Source: Singulisphaera sp. GP187 (GTDB taxonomy: Bacteria > Planctomycetota > Phycisphaerae > Phycisphaerales > SM1A02). From it: a stretch of 50,131 nucleotides of DNA. Both the position numbers and the translations under genes were made by a program. Position 1 is the stretch's first letter. Every line of letters begins with the position of its first letter. The DNA is taken from the NCBI GenBank assembly GCA_945888705.1, contig CAMDAQ010000002.1, forward strand, positions 1-50,131, given 5' to 3'. The notes below the pieces were generated by a model that worked only from the letters and a program-made list of their open reading frames with translations, was not told the origin of the DNA and made no database searches. Positions 16,995-25,397 of the stretch are shown piece after piece.

Positions 16995-18740
16995 ATGTCG
17001 AGGAAGAGCGCTTCATCGGGCAGCGGTTCGCGCACCACCACCAAGCAGGGTTCGAGCAAGACCGCGGCCAAGCCAGCGGCGAAGGCCGGCGCCAAGCCTG
17101 CTTCAAAGCCGCAGCCTTCGGCGACGAAGCCCGCCGCCGCGAAGCCAGCAATGAGCAAGCCATCGACGGCGCATGCCGTAGCGACGAAGCCCGCGCCGAA
17201 GCCCGCGCCGGTCGTTGCGGCGCCTGCTGCGCACCACAACGTGCTCGATGAAGCTCCGGTCACCCACGTGCCCATCATCGGCGTGCCCGCGATGCGCGGC
17301 TCGGCTCCGGTGCGCGCCGAAGAGCCCCTTGAACCCAAGCTTGCCGAGCACCGCACGAGCGAACTCTCCAGGAGCGAGCAGACGAAGGCGCGCCGCGGCG
17401 ACTTCAGCGATTACTCGGTGGCCCTGAAGTGGCTGCATGAACGCGTGGACCTTGAGCGGCTGCACACCGTGCAGTACAGCGACGAGCCGTTCAAGCTCGA
17501 CCGCATGCGCCAGCTGCTGGAGGTGCTCGGCAACCCGCACGAGCAGGTGAAGTGCGTGCATGTCGCTGGCACCAACGGCAAGGGCAGCACGGTGGCGATG
17601 GTCAGCGCGATGCTGCAGGCCTGCGGCTATGCGGTCGGCCAGTACGTCAGCCCGCACCTGGTCGACGTGCGCGAGCGCGTGACGATCAACGGCGCGATGC
17701 CCAGCGAGGCCGACTTCCTCGACCTGATGCGCCGCGTGGCCAAGGCGGCCGGCAAGCTTCCGTTCGAGCCAACGTTCTTCGAGCTCATGACGGCGCTCTC
17801 GTTCGTGCACTTCGCCGAGCAGGCCGTGGACATCGCGGTCGTCGAGGTCGGCCTTGGCGGCCGCCTGGATTGCACCAACGTCATCACGCCGCTGGTCGCG
17901 ATCGTGACGTCGATCGACCTCGACCACACCCGGATCCTCGGCAAGGACGTGAAGAGCATTGCACGCGAGAAGGCGGGCATCTTCAAGGCTGGCGTGCCCG
18001 CGCTGGCGTTCGAGCCGCAGCCCGAGGTCGAGGCCGTCTTCCGCGAGGTGGCCGCACAGGTCGGCGCGCCGCTGATGATCGTCAACAAGGACATCGAGTT
18101 CAGCAGCCGCTTCTGCACCACGCCTGACCTCGGTGCACACACGCGCGTCTGCTTCTACACCCGCACCACGCGCCTCGAACACCTGCCAGTGCCGCTGCCC
18201 GGCGAGCACCAGGCGGCCAACTGCGGGCTTGCGCTCGCGGCGATCGACGTGCTGAAGTCGGCCGGCTTTGCGTGCCCCGATGACAAGGTCAGCCTGGGCC
18301 TCATGGCTACAAGAGTCCGTGGTCGCATGGAAGTGATCGCCGAGCGTCCGCGCGTGCTTGTGGACGGCGCCCACAATCCCGCCAGCGTCGGCACGCTCAT
18401 GCGCTGCGTCGGTGCCCACGTGCCCTACGACAGCATGGTCTGCATCTTCGGTTGCTGCCGCGACAAGGACATGGCAGGCCTGCTCGACAAGGTCCACCTT
18501 GGTGCCGACAAGGTCATCTTCACGCGGGCGGCAGGTACGCCACGAGCGGCTGACCCGAATGAACTGCAGCGCATGTTCGCCGAGCGCAGCGGGAAGATGA
18601 GCCAGGTGGCACGCTCCCTGTCGGAGGCCCTTGAGGTCGCCATGCGTGCGGTCGGTCGCGAAGACCTGATCTGCGTGACGGGCAGCTTCTACCTCGTCGG
18701 CGAGGCCATGCGCCTGCTCGGCCAGCGCCGGACGGCTTGA
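16995..18740 (+). CDS. folC: FolC (folylpolyglutamate/dihydrofolate synthase) with long basic N-terminal tail
   Basis: The 581-aa product joins a conventional Mur-ligase-like FolC, from about residue 139 onward, to an N-terminal extension. The catalytic part shows HVAGTNGKGSTVAMV (P-loop, residues 190-204), YVSPHLVDVRERVTING, VEVGLGGRLDCTNVI, SIDLDHTRILG and LVDGAHNPAS. It adds glutamates to folates and may also make dihydrofolate. The first 80 residues are Ala/Lys/Pro/Ser-rich (SSKTAAKPAAKAGAKPASKP) and resemble histone H1-like, disordered tails. The track start at 16959 lies before the promoter, so the start is 16995, 7 nt after TAGACT. Confidence 0.93.
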   Translation: MSRKSASSGSGSRTTTKQGSSKTAAKPAAKAGAKPASKPQPSATKPAAAKPAMSKPSTAHAVATKPAPKPAPVVAAPAAHHNVLDEAPVTHVPIIGVPAMRGSAPVRAEEPLEPKLAEHRTSELSRSEQTKARRGDFSDYSVALKWLHERVDLERLHTVQYSDEPFKLDRMRQLLEVLGNPHEQVKCVHVAGTNGKGSTVAMVSAMLQACGYAVGQYVSPHLVDVRERVTINGAMPSEADFLDLMRRVAKAAGKLPFEPTFFELMTALSFVHFAEQAVDIAVVEVGLGGRLDCTNVITPLVAIVTSIDLDHTRILGKDVKSIAREKAGIFKAGVPALAFEPQPEVEAVFREVAAQVGAPLMIVNKDIEFSSRFCTTPDLGAHTRVCFYTRTTRLEHLPVPLPGEHQAANCGLALAAIDVLKSAGFACPDDKVSLGLMATRVRGRMEVIAERPRVLVDGAHNPASVGTLMRCVGAHVPYDSMVCIFGCCRDKDMAGLLDKVHLGADKVIFTRAAGTPRAADPNELQRMFAERSGKMSQVARSLSEALEVAMRAVGREDLICVTGSFYLVGEAMRLLGQRRTA

Positions 18741-18774
18741 TCGGCAGGCTTGATCGGCAGGCTTGATCGGCAGG
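18736..18774. repeat. 13-bp tandem repeat, three copies
   Basis: The unit cttgatcggcagg occurs three times head to tail at 18736-18748, 18749-18761 and 18762-18774, followed by a cttgac remnant. The first copy contains the folC stop codon, so the array lies in the 3' end and the folC-leuS intergenic region. Confidence 0.9.
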
Positions 18775-18844
18775 CTTGACTCACGCGGCCTGACGCGCGT
18801 GGCACGATGCGCGTGGCCTGATCCATCGGGGCAGACTCCACGGG

Positions 18845-18850
18845 TAGGCT
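18845..18850 (+). promoter_or_regulatory. -10 TAGGCT for leuS, leaderless type
   Basis: TAGGCT ends 10 nt before the leuS ATG at 18861. No Shine-Dalgarno or T-box leader is present in the 120-bp folC-leuS gap. Confidence 0.5.
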
Positions 18851-18860
18851 TTGCCCTCCC

Positions 18861-21674
18861 ATGGATGAGTCACGCAACGAGACCCCGTTCCGCTACGGCG
18901 CCACGCTGGCCAATGAGCTCGAGGAGCGCTGGCAGCGCACGTGGGACGAGGCAGGGGCGTACCGCACGCTGAATCCCGGCGATCCGGGCTTCGATGGCGG
19001 CAGGCCGAAGTTCTACTGCCTCGACATGTTCCCCTATCCATCGGGGGCGGGCCTCCATGTCGGCCATCCGCTGGGCTACATCGCCACCGACATCATCTGC
19101 CGCGCGCGGCGCATGCAGGGCTACAACGTGCTGCACCCGATGGGGTGGGATGCCTTCGGCCTGCCGGCGGAGCAGTATGCGGTGCAGACAGGCGTGCATC
19201 CTGCAGTGACGACGCGCAAGGCCATCGACACCTATCGTCGCCAGCTCAAGCGATTCGGCTTCTGCTACGACTGGTCGCGCGAGTTCGCCACGATCGACCC
19301 GCAGTACTACCGCTGGACGCAGTGGATCTGGCTGCAGTGCTACGGCGCGTGGTACGACGTCGACGCCCGCCGCGCGCGACCCATCGCGGAGCTCGAGGAG
19401 GAGCTCGCATCGGGCCGCCGGCAGGCCGACGGTCAGGCGTGGGCATCGCTCGATGCCGCTGCCCGTCAGGCGTTCCTCGACCGGCATCGCCTGGCGTATC
19501 TCGGCGAGCAGACCGTGAACTGGTGCCCGAAGCTCGGCACAGTGCTCGCCAACGAAGAAGTGATCGACGGCAAGAGCGAGCGCGGCGGCTATCCCGTGCT
19601 GCGCATGCCGCTGCGGCAGTGGATGTTCCGCATCACGGCGTATGCCGAGCGGCTGCTCTCCGACCTGGACCTGGTCGACTGGCCCGACAGCACGCGCACG
19701 ATGCAGGCCGAGTGGATCGGCCGCAGCGAAGGCGCCGAGATCGACTTTGAGGTTCCAGGCTTCGGCATGCTGCGCGTGTTCACCACGCGCCCCGACACGC
19801 TCTTCGGTGCGACCTACATGGTGGTCGCGCCCGAACACCCGCTCGTCGAGGCGGCCATCAAGGCCGGCGGTGCCCGCGCTGCCGCGGTGCGCGACTACGC
19901 GACCGTGTCCGCCAATCGCAGCGATGTCGATCGGCAGGCGGATTCGAAGCAGAAGACCGGTGTCGATACCGGCCTGCGCGCGGTGAATCCCGCCACGGGC
20001 GAAGCGATCCCCGTCTGGACCGCCGACTACGTGCTCATGGGCTACGGCACGGGTGCGATCATGGCGGTGCCGGCGCATGACGAGCGTGACTTCGAGTTCG
20101 CGCGCGCGTTCGGGCTGCCCGTGCGGCAGGTCGTCGAGATCCCCGGCGTGGCCTTCGATGGCACTGGCGCCACGAGTGGCCATGGCGTGGCCTGCAACAG
20201 CAGCGTGAAGGGTTGCACGATCGATGGGCTCGACACCACGCGAGCCAAGGCTGCAATCATCGAGTGGCTCATGACGACCGGCCGCGGTGCACGTCGCGTC
20301 AACTACAAGCTGCGTGACTGGCTCTTCAGCCGGCAGCGCTACTGGGGCGAGCCGTTCCCGATCGTCTACGACGAGGCCGGCCGCCACCATCCGGTGTCCG
20401 AGCGCGCCTTGCCCGTGCTGCTGCCTGAACTCGCGGACTACAAGCCCATCGAGAGCGATGTGCCGATGCCGCCGCTGGGCAAGGCCACCGCGTGGGTGAA
20501 CACGACGGCCGGCGAGGCGGGCGTCGATCCCTCGATCCTGCCGCCGTCCACGCCGGTCCGTCGCGAGACGAACACCATGCCCGGCTGGGCGGGTTCATGC
20601 TGGTACTACCTGCGCTACTGCGATCCGGCCAACGGATCGCGCATGCTGTCGAACGAAGCCGAGCGCTACTGGCTCCAGAGCCAGCGCAGCGATGGCAGCC
20701 TGCACGCGGGCGGCGTTGATCTGTACGTGGGCGGCGCCGAGCATGCCGTGCTGCACCTGCTGTACGCACGGTTCTGGCACAAGGTGCTCTTCGACCTCGG
20801 CCACGTGGGCACGCCGGAGCCCTTCGGCAGACTGTTCCATCAGGGCATGCTCACGGCCTATGCGTACCAGCGCGAGGACGGAAGCCTCGTTGCCGTCGAT
20901 CAGGTCGAGGAGCGCGACGGCGCGCACCATGAGCGCGGCGGCGGGCCGGTCACGCAGGTGATCGCCAAGATGTCCAAGAGCCTTCGCAACGTCATCAATC
21001 CCGATGACGTGATCGCCGAGTACGGCGCCGACACGTTCCGGCTGTACGAGATGTCGATGGGGCCGCTCGAAGCGAGCAAGCCCTGGAACACGCGTGACAT
21101 CGCCGGCGTGCACCGGTTCCTGGCGCGGGCGTGGCGCCTTGCGGTCGATGAGCGCACCGGCGCGCTGCTCCTGGCGCGGCAGGCGGATCCCGCCATCGAG
21201 CGACTGCTGCACCGCACCGTGCACAAGGTGACCGGCGACATCGATCGGCTGGCGTTCAACACGGCCATCGCATCGATGATCGAGTTCGTGAATGCTGCGA
21301 CGCGGCCGCAGGAGATGAAGGATCCGGCCGATGGCGGGCTGACCCACGTGCAGCTCGAGCGCTTCGTGCGCCTCTTGGCGCCGTTCGCGCCGCACGCCGC
21401 CGAGGAACTCTGGGCCAAGCTGGGCGGATCAGGCCTGGTCGTCCATGCGCCGTGGCCCATCGCCGATCCCTCGATGCTCGTGGATGACGAGGTCGAGATC
21501 GCCGTGCAGGTCATGGGGAAGGTCCGCGCCCGGATCATGGTGCCGACGAAGGCCGACGCGGCGCAGGTCGAGTCGATCGCGCTTGGCCATCCCGACGTGC
21601 TGCCTCACTTGGCGGGCAAGTCGCCGCGCAAGGTCATCGTGGTGCCTGGCCGCATGGTCAACCTGGTGCTCTGA
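18861..21674 (+). CDS. leuS: Leucyl-tRNA synthetase
   Basis: The 937-aa class I synthetase charges tRNA-Leu. It has the HIGH-type motif in DMFPYPSGAGLHVGHPLGY (HVGH at residues 66-69), the CP1 editing domain with TTRPDTLFGATYMV and GTGAIMAVPAHDERDFEFA, and the KMSKS loop as AKMSKSLRNVINPDDVI. The anticodon-binding and C-terminal domains are complete. Length is slightly above the usual 860-900, mostly through an insert around residues 170-220. The ATG follows TAGGCT by 10 nt, and a hairpin terminator follows the stop. Confidence 0.98.
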   Translation: MDESRNETPFRYGATLANELEERWQRTWDEAGAYRTLNPGDPGFDGGRPKFYCLDMFPYPSGAGLHVGHPLGYIATDIICRARRMQGYNVLHPMGWDAFGLPAEQYAVQTGVHPAVTTRKAIDTYRRQLKRFGFCYDWSREFATIDPQYYRWTQWIWLQCYGAWYDVDARRARPIAELEEELASGRRQADGQAWASLDAAARQAFLDRHRLAYLGEQTVNWCPKLGTVLANEEVIDGKSERGGYPVLRMPLRQWMFRITAYAERLLSDLDLVDWPDSTRTMQAEWIGRSEGAEIDFEVPGFGMLRVFTTRPDTLFGATYMVVAPEHPLVEAAIKAGGARAAAVRDYATVSANRSDVDRQADSKQKTGVDTGLRAVNPATGEAIPVWTADYVLMGYGTGAIMAVPAHDERDFEFARAFGLPVRQVVEIPGVAFDGTGATSGHGVACNSSVKGCTIDGLDTTRAKAAIIEWLMTTGRGARRVNYKLRDWLFSRQRYWGEPFPIVYDEAGRHHPVSERALPVLLPELADYKPIESDVPMPPLGKATAWVNTTAGEAGVDPSILPPSTPVRRETNTMPGWAGSCWYYLRYCDPANGSRMLSNEAERYWLQSQRSDGSLHAGGVDLYVGGAEHAVLHLLYARFWHKVLFDLGHVGTPEPFGRLFHQGMLTAYAYQREDGSLVAVDQVEERDGAHHERGGGPVTQVIAKMSKSLRNVINPDDVIAEYGADTFRLYEMSMGPLEASKPWNTRDIAGVHRFLARAWRLAVDERTGALLLARQADPAIERLLHRTVHKVTGDIDRLAFNTAIASMIEFVNAATRPQEMKDPADGGLTHVQLERFVRLLAPFAPHAAEELWAKLGGSGLVVHAPWPIADPSMLVDDEVEIAVQVMGKVRARIMVPTKADAAQVESIALGHPDVLPHLAGKSPRKVIVVPGRMVNLVL

Positions 21675-21696
21675 GTCGCGTTTCCCCCCCAACGCA

Positions 21697-21735
21697 GCAG
21701 GGCGGCGCCATGCGGCACCGCCCTGCGTTCATTCA
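21697..21735 (+). terminator. Hairpin terminator after leuS
   Basis: GCAGGGCGG (21697-21705) pairs with CCGCCCTGC (21718-21726), with an inner GCC/GGC pairing, followed by GTTCATTC. The T-tract is weak. It lies between convergent leuS and the ClpP-like gene, so it may serve both strands. Confidence 0.6.
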
Positions 21736-21749
21736 AGGCTGGAATTGGC

Positions 21750-23144
21750 TCAGCGGCCTTCGATGCGGTAGAAGCCGCGCGGGTTCACCATGAAGTAGCA
21801 GTCGTACGGATCGAGCGGCGGCAGACTCATGTAGGGCCGGCCCTGCTCATCCTGCTTCATGCTCACGCCGAACATGCCCCACATCGGGGCGGCTGGCGCA
21901 TCGCCCGGCTTGCGACGGATGCCTTCCTCGCGGATCTCGCTCACGACGTGGTCGACCCACTTGAGCTTGACGGCGACGTCGGCGAACTCGTCCCAGTCGC
22001 CGGTCTTGCGGGCCTTGTACATGCGCTCCTTGAACTCGGCCATCGAGATCCCCATCTTGCGGGCGATGGGCTCGGCAAGCCGGCGCTCCCACTCCTGCGC
22101 CATCTTCACTTCCTGCTCGATGTCGGTCATGTTGCCGGAGATGCCGGTCGACATCTGGTGGTGGAGGATGATCGCGTTGGGATAGGCGTAGCTGTGCGGG
22201 GCGAGCGTGGCGATCGTCGCGGCCATGCTGGCAGCGAAGCTCTTCACGATCACGTGCACGGGGGCATCGCTCGTTTCGATCGCCTTGACGATGCGGTAGC
22301 CCTGCATGACGCTGCCGCCAGGCGAGTTGTCGATCACGATGAAGATCGGCTTCACGCGATCCTGGTTGTTGAACCAGTCGATGCGGTCGCAGACGTAGTC
22401 GGCGGTGCCGCTCACGATCGGGCCGTTGAGGGAGATGCGCCGGTCGCTGACGGTGATCACGCCGTCCTTGAAGGGCTGCTCGGGGTACGCCTCGAGCACA
22501 TCGACGGCCTCGCGCATCTTCTGCTCGGCATCACGCTGGGCCAGCCGGCCCGCCATGGTGCGGGACTCGATGTCGACGCGCATCTGCTCGTCGGCCAGGC
22601 GAGCCTGCTCGGCGCGGCGCTTCTCGGCGGTGAGCGAGTTCTCGGCGGCGATCGCTTCCTGTTCGCGGCGCATGCTGGCGAGCTTCACGCGGTGGCGCAT
22701 GTCGAGCAGGTCCTGCTCGGCCTTCATGCGGACCATCTCGGCATTGCCGGCGGCAAGTTCCGCGTCGAGCGTGGCAGCGCGCAGCTGCGCCTCGCGCTGC
22801 ATGGCGGCGAGACGGGTGGCTTCGGGTTCGTTGGCCTTGGCTTGCTGCGAGGCATACAGCCCCATCGCGGCGTCGAGCCGCGCCTTCTCGGCGCGAACGC
22901 GCGCGAGCTCGGCAGCGAGCTGCTCTTCGCGCAATTGAGCCTCGGCGCGCAGCTTCTTGATCTCGGTTTCGGTGTCATCGGCCTTCGGTGCATCGGCCTT
23001 CGGCGCTTCAGCGGCCGCTGGGGCCGGCTGCGCGGCGGGCGCTTCGGCTGGCTTCGCATCGGCGGGTTGCTGGGGGCCCACGGCGGCGCAGGCCACGACG
23101 GGCAGGGCAAGGACGGCGGTCATCAACTGACGCAATGGATCCAC
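21750..23144 (-). CDS. ClpP-like serine protease domain on a coiled-coil lipoprotein
   Basis: The 464-aa precursor has a short signal with a lipobox (LALPVVAC, Cys19), a Pro/Ala-rich linker to about residue 56, a long charged coiled coil (about 57-215) and a ClpP/crotonase-fold domain (about 221-405). Clp family marks are IDNSPGGSVMQGYRIV (oxyanion region), KSFAASMAATIAT with the nucleophile at Ser306, and YPNAIILHHQM with His329. Asp383 or Asp385 in TGDWDEF is the likely third residue. The start is GTG with CAGGAG 6 nt upstream; the track ORF from 23885 has no support. No ClpX/A ATPase is encoded nearby. The domain set recalls NfeD/SppA-type envelope proteases more than cytosolic ClpP. Confidence 0.75.
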   Translation of the reverse strand: MDPLRQLMTAVLALPVVACAAVGPQQPADAKPAEAPAAQPAPAAAEAPKADAPKADDTETEIKKLRAEAQLREEQLAAELARVRAEKARLDAAMGLYASQQAKANEPEATRLAAMQREAQLRAATLDAELAAGNAEMVRMKAEQDLLDMRHRVKLASMRREQEAIAAENSLTAEKRRAEQARLADEQMRVDIESRTMAGRLAQRDAEQKMREAVDVLEAYPEQPFKDGVITVSDRRISLNGPIVSGTADYVCDRIDWFNNQDRVKPIFIVIDNSPGGSVMQGYRIVKAIETSDAPVHVIVKSFAASMAATIATLAPHSYAYPNAIILHHQMSTGISGNMTDIEQEVKMAQEWERRLAEPIARKMGISMAEFKERMYKARKTGDWDEFADVAVKLKWVDHVVSEIREEGIRRKPGDAPAAPMWGMFGVSMKQDEQGRPYMSLPPLDPYDCYFMVNPRGFYRIEGR

Positions 23145-23181
23145 GGTGTTCTCCTGGTTCTGGGTGAAATCGGGCACGCAG

Positions 23182-23187
23182 ACTGTA
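23182..23187 (-). promoter_or_regulatory. -10 TACAGT for the ClpP-like lipoprotein gene
   Basis: TACAGT on the minus strand lies 37 nt before the GTG at 23144. The short leader contains the Shine-Dalgarno CAGGAG. Confidence 0.45.
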
Positions 23188-23275
23188 CGCCCGCGGTTGG
23201 AGGAACGCGTGGCGCCGTCGATGGGTTCGGTCGCGGACCGCGAGTTGGTGCGCCGACGCTGCAATCGGGCCGTGA

Positions 23276-23938
23276 TCAGGCGGGGGCGGCCATCATGGCT
23301 CCCCCGGCGAGCACGGCGGCGACCAGGCACGCGATGCCGATCAGGGCCTGGACGAGCGTCGGGCCGACGCCGTTGCCGAGTCCTGTGCGTCGAGCGGCTC
23401 GCGCCATGCGCCACGGCAGCCAGGCCACGCTCATCAGGCCGACCCAGACGAGTCCCGCGATCCTCGGCGCATCGAACGGCAGGATCGCGCCGGTCACGAA
23501 CAGGCCACAGAGGGGAAGGATCCACCACGCGAGCAGGCGTGGGGCTTCCCGCGACGTCTGGGTCGCTGCAGCGACGATGGAGCAGCCGACCATGCGGACC
23601 AGCACGGCGCGGAAGGCGATCAGGCTTCCCAAGACCGCCGCACCCAGGGCCGCGGCGCGCAGGGCGGTCCAGGTCGCAGCCGAATAGGGGCCGATGCAGA
23701 GCGCACGATCGGAGAGGACCCAGACGGCGTGTGCGGCCTTCGTGCCGTGCGGCTTGAAGGTCGACAGGGTCAGCGACGGTGCTCCGTCGAAGGGCGGCGA
23801 GATGGCATCGTGCCAACTGATGAATCCGCCGAACCACGAGAAGCCCATGATCACCGCGGCCGATCCAATCGAAGCGAGGAGCCACGGTGACGATGGGCGT
23901 GGCTCGAGTGCGGATTCGGCTGGCGCTGGTGTCGACAT
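23276..23938 (-). CDS. Multi-pass membrane protein of unknown function
   Basis: The 220-aa protein has about five hydrophobic segments: near residues 20-42, 78-110, 135-155, 160-175 and 193-217. There are no recognisable motifs or charged active-site residues. The start at 23938 was chosen because the track ORF (25399) would run antisense through the next gene and because a divergent promoter lies just upstream. The ClpP-like gene lies 131 bp downstream on the same strand. Confidence 0.65.
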   Translation of the reverse strand: MSTPAPAESALEPRPSSPWLLASIGSAAVIMGFSWFGGFISWHDAISPPFDGAPSLTLSTFKPHGTKAAHAVWVLSDRALCIGPYSAATWTALRAAALGAAVLGSLIAFRAVLVRMVGCSIVAAATQTSREAPRLLAWWILPLCGLFVTGAILPFDAPRIAGLVWVGLMSVAWLPWRMARAARRTGLGNGVGPTLVQALIGIACLVAAVLAGGAMMAAPA

Positions 23939-23962
23939 GGGTGGATCGCGGTCGGGGCGGTG

Positions 23963-23968
23963 TACCGT
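23963..23968 (+). promoter_or_regulatory. -10 TACCGT, plus-strand half of a divergent promoter
   Basis: TACCGT ends 6 nt before the ATG at 23975. The 7-bp block TACCGTA (23963-23969) also reads as TACGGTA on the other strand, which creates a -10 for the divergent gene. Confidence 0.55.
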
Positions 23969-23969
23969 A
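23964..23969 (-). promoter_or_regulatory. -10 TACGGT, minus-strand half of a divergent promoter
   Basis: TACGGT is displaced by one base from the plus-strand TACCGT. It lies 25 nt before the ATG at 23938, so this transcript would have a short leader; no Shine-Dalgarno is evident in it. Confidence 0.4.
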
Positions 23970-23974
23970 GCACC

Positions 23975-25366
23975 ATGGACCACGAGCAGCCCGGTGACCA
24001 CGCGCCAGTTCCCTCGGGCTCCTGGCCTGAGCTCGAGCCGACGCCGCTGCAGCTCGTGGCGTTCTGGCCGCATGCCGATCCGCCGACGGCCGCCGAAGTC
24101 CTGGCCGCGCTCACCGCGTGGATGGAGGCGTCGGATCCGGTCGGCTCCGAGATGGATCTCGGCGAGGGCGAGGTCACGTGGGCCATCGAGTGCGCGATCG
24201 ATGGTGTGCAGAACCCGGTGGCCCTGTGGTGCGAGAAGGCGCTGGACGTCGACGACGCGTGGCGCGCGATGCTGGGGGATGCAGCGTCGTGCCCATGGGT
24301 CATCCGGCTGCAGGTGCAGCTCGATGGCGACGAGGGGCCCAACGAGTACTTCCAGCTCCTGAATCTCCTCGCCGGGTCGATCGCCGACGCTGCCGGCGTG
24401 CTCGATGTGACGACGGGGCAGTTCGTGCCGCGTGCCGAGCTGGACCAGGAAGTGCTGGCCGCCGATGCCGTGCCGATCGATCGATTGATGTGGCGCATCG
24501 TGCGCCTGCCCGGCGTGAGCGACAAGGCCGATGTCCCGTCTTCGCACGTTGCCATCTGCACGGTCGGGCTGGGGCGGATCGGTCGGCCCGAGCTCGAGCT
24601 CCTCGAGGTGCCGGTCGAGCACGCGCTCGCCGCCGAGATGGTGCTGGACACGCTGGTGCCGCTGCTGCTCGAGGATGAGCTGCCGCTGCCGGGCCAGCCC
24701 ATCGAGATCGGCGACGGGATGGTGGTCGCGCTCGTGCCGCTGGCCGATGCCGACCGATTCGTCGAGGAGTCGCACGCCGGCAGTCGCGCGTGGCGCGATC
24801 GCATCGCCGCGATCGGGATCGACCATGTCAAGTCGCCGCGCGTGGCGGTGTGCGCAGCGAGCGAGCGCGGCGCCTTCCGCAAGGCGTGGACCTGGCCGCA
24901 AGATGCGGCGCAGCGCATCGAGGAAGGCAACGCCGTGCTCTACCTGGCGCAGCGCGAGGTCGACGCGAACGCGCGCCAGGCCCAACGGACCTTCCCGCTC
25001 TTCGCGACGGCGTTCGCCTCGCTGGCCCGCGCCGATGCGCCGGCATGGCGCGCCTTGGCGCAGGAGCACTTCATGGTGCAGGCACCCGTCGGCGGCACCG
25101 ACGGCGACGACCGCATCGAGCAGGCGTGGTATCGCGTCGATCATCTCGATGGCGATGGCGTCGATGGACTGCTGGTCGATCGCCCCCGCACGCGCACTGA
25201 CCTGGAGCCGGGCTCCCACCACCGCATCGATCGCAAGGCGGTCAGCGGATGGAGCGTTGACCTGCCGGGTGGATCGTTCCGTCCGAGCGATTGCCAAACG
25301 CTGCTCGAAGCGATCGATCGCCTGCGCGACGAGGTCCCCAAGACCGCACCGGAGCAGGGGGCATGA
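23975..25366 (+). CDS. Uncharacterised protein with DUF2314-like C-terminal domain
   Basis: The 463-aa protein is soluble and acidic, without a signal peptide. The last 95 residues (EHFMVQAPVGG, then EQAWYRVDHLDGDGVDGLL, ending with the stretch after GSHHRIDRKAVSGWSVDL) follow the strand pattern of DUF2314, a small SH3-like domain. The larger N-terminal part has WPHADPPTAAEVLAALTAW and several acidic repeats and resembles the DUF4026-type arrangement, but I am not certain. The start at 23975 lies 6 nt after TACCGT. DUF58 and transglutaminase genes follow in the same direction, so it could belong to that unit. No function is known. Confidence 0.6.
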   Translation: MDHEQPGDHAPVPSGSWPELEPTPLQLVAFWPHADPPTAAEVLAALTAWMEASDPVGSEMDLGEGEVTWAIECAIDGVQNPVALWCEKALDVDDAWRAMLGDAASCPWVIRLQVQLDGDEGPNEYFQLLNLLAGSIADAAGVLDVTTGQFVPRAELDQEVLAADAVPIDRLMWRIVRLPGVSDKADVPSSHVAICTVGLGRIGRPELELLEVPVEHALAAEMVLDTLVPLLLEDELPLPGQPIEIGDGMVVALVPLADADRFVEESHAGSRAWRDRIAAIGIDHVKSPRVAVCAASERGAFRKAWTWPQDAAQRIEEGNAVLYLAQREVDANARQAQRTFPLFATAFASLARADAPAWRALAQEHFMVQAPVGGTDGDDRIEQAWYRVDHLDGDGVDGLLVDRPRTRTDLEPGSHHRIDRKAVSGWSVDLPGGSFRPSDCQTLLEAIDRLRDEVPKTAPEQGA

Positions 25367-25397
25367 TGCCTTCTGCCGGCGCCCGTGAACCTGTGCC

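Noticed and set aside
17103-18497. 464-aa minus-strand ORF
   Set aside because: It is antisense to the FolC catalytic region, which carries all expected motifs.
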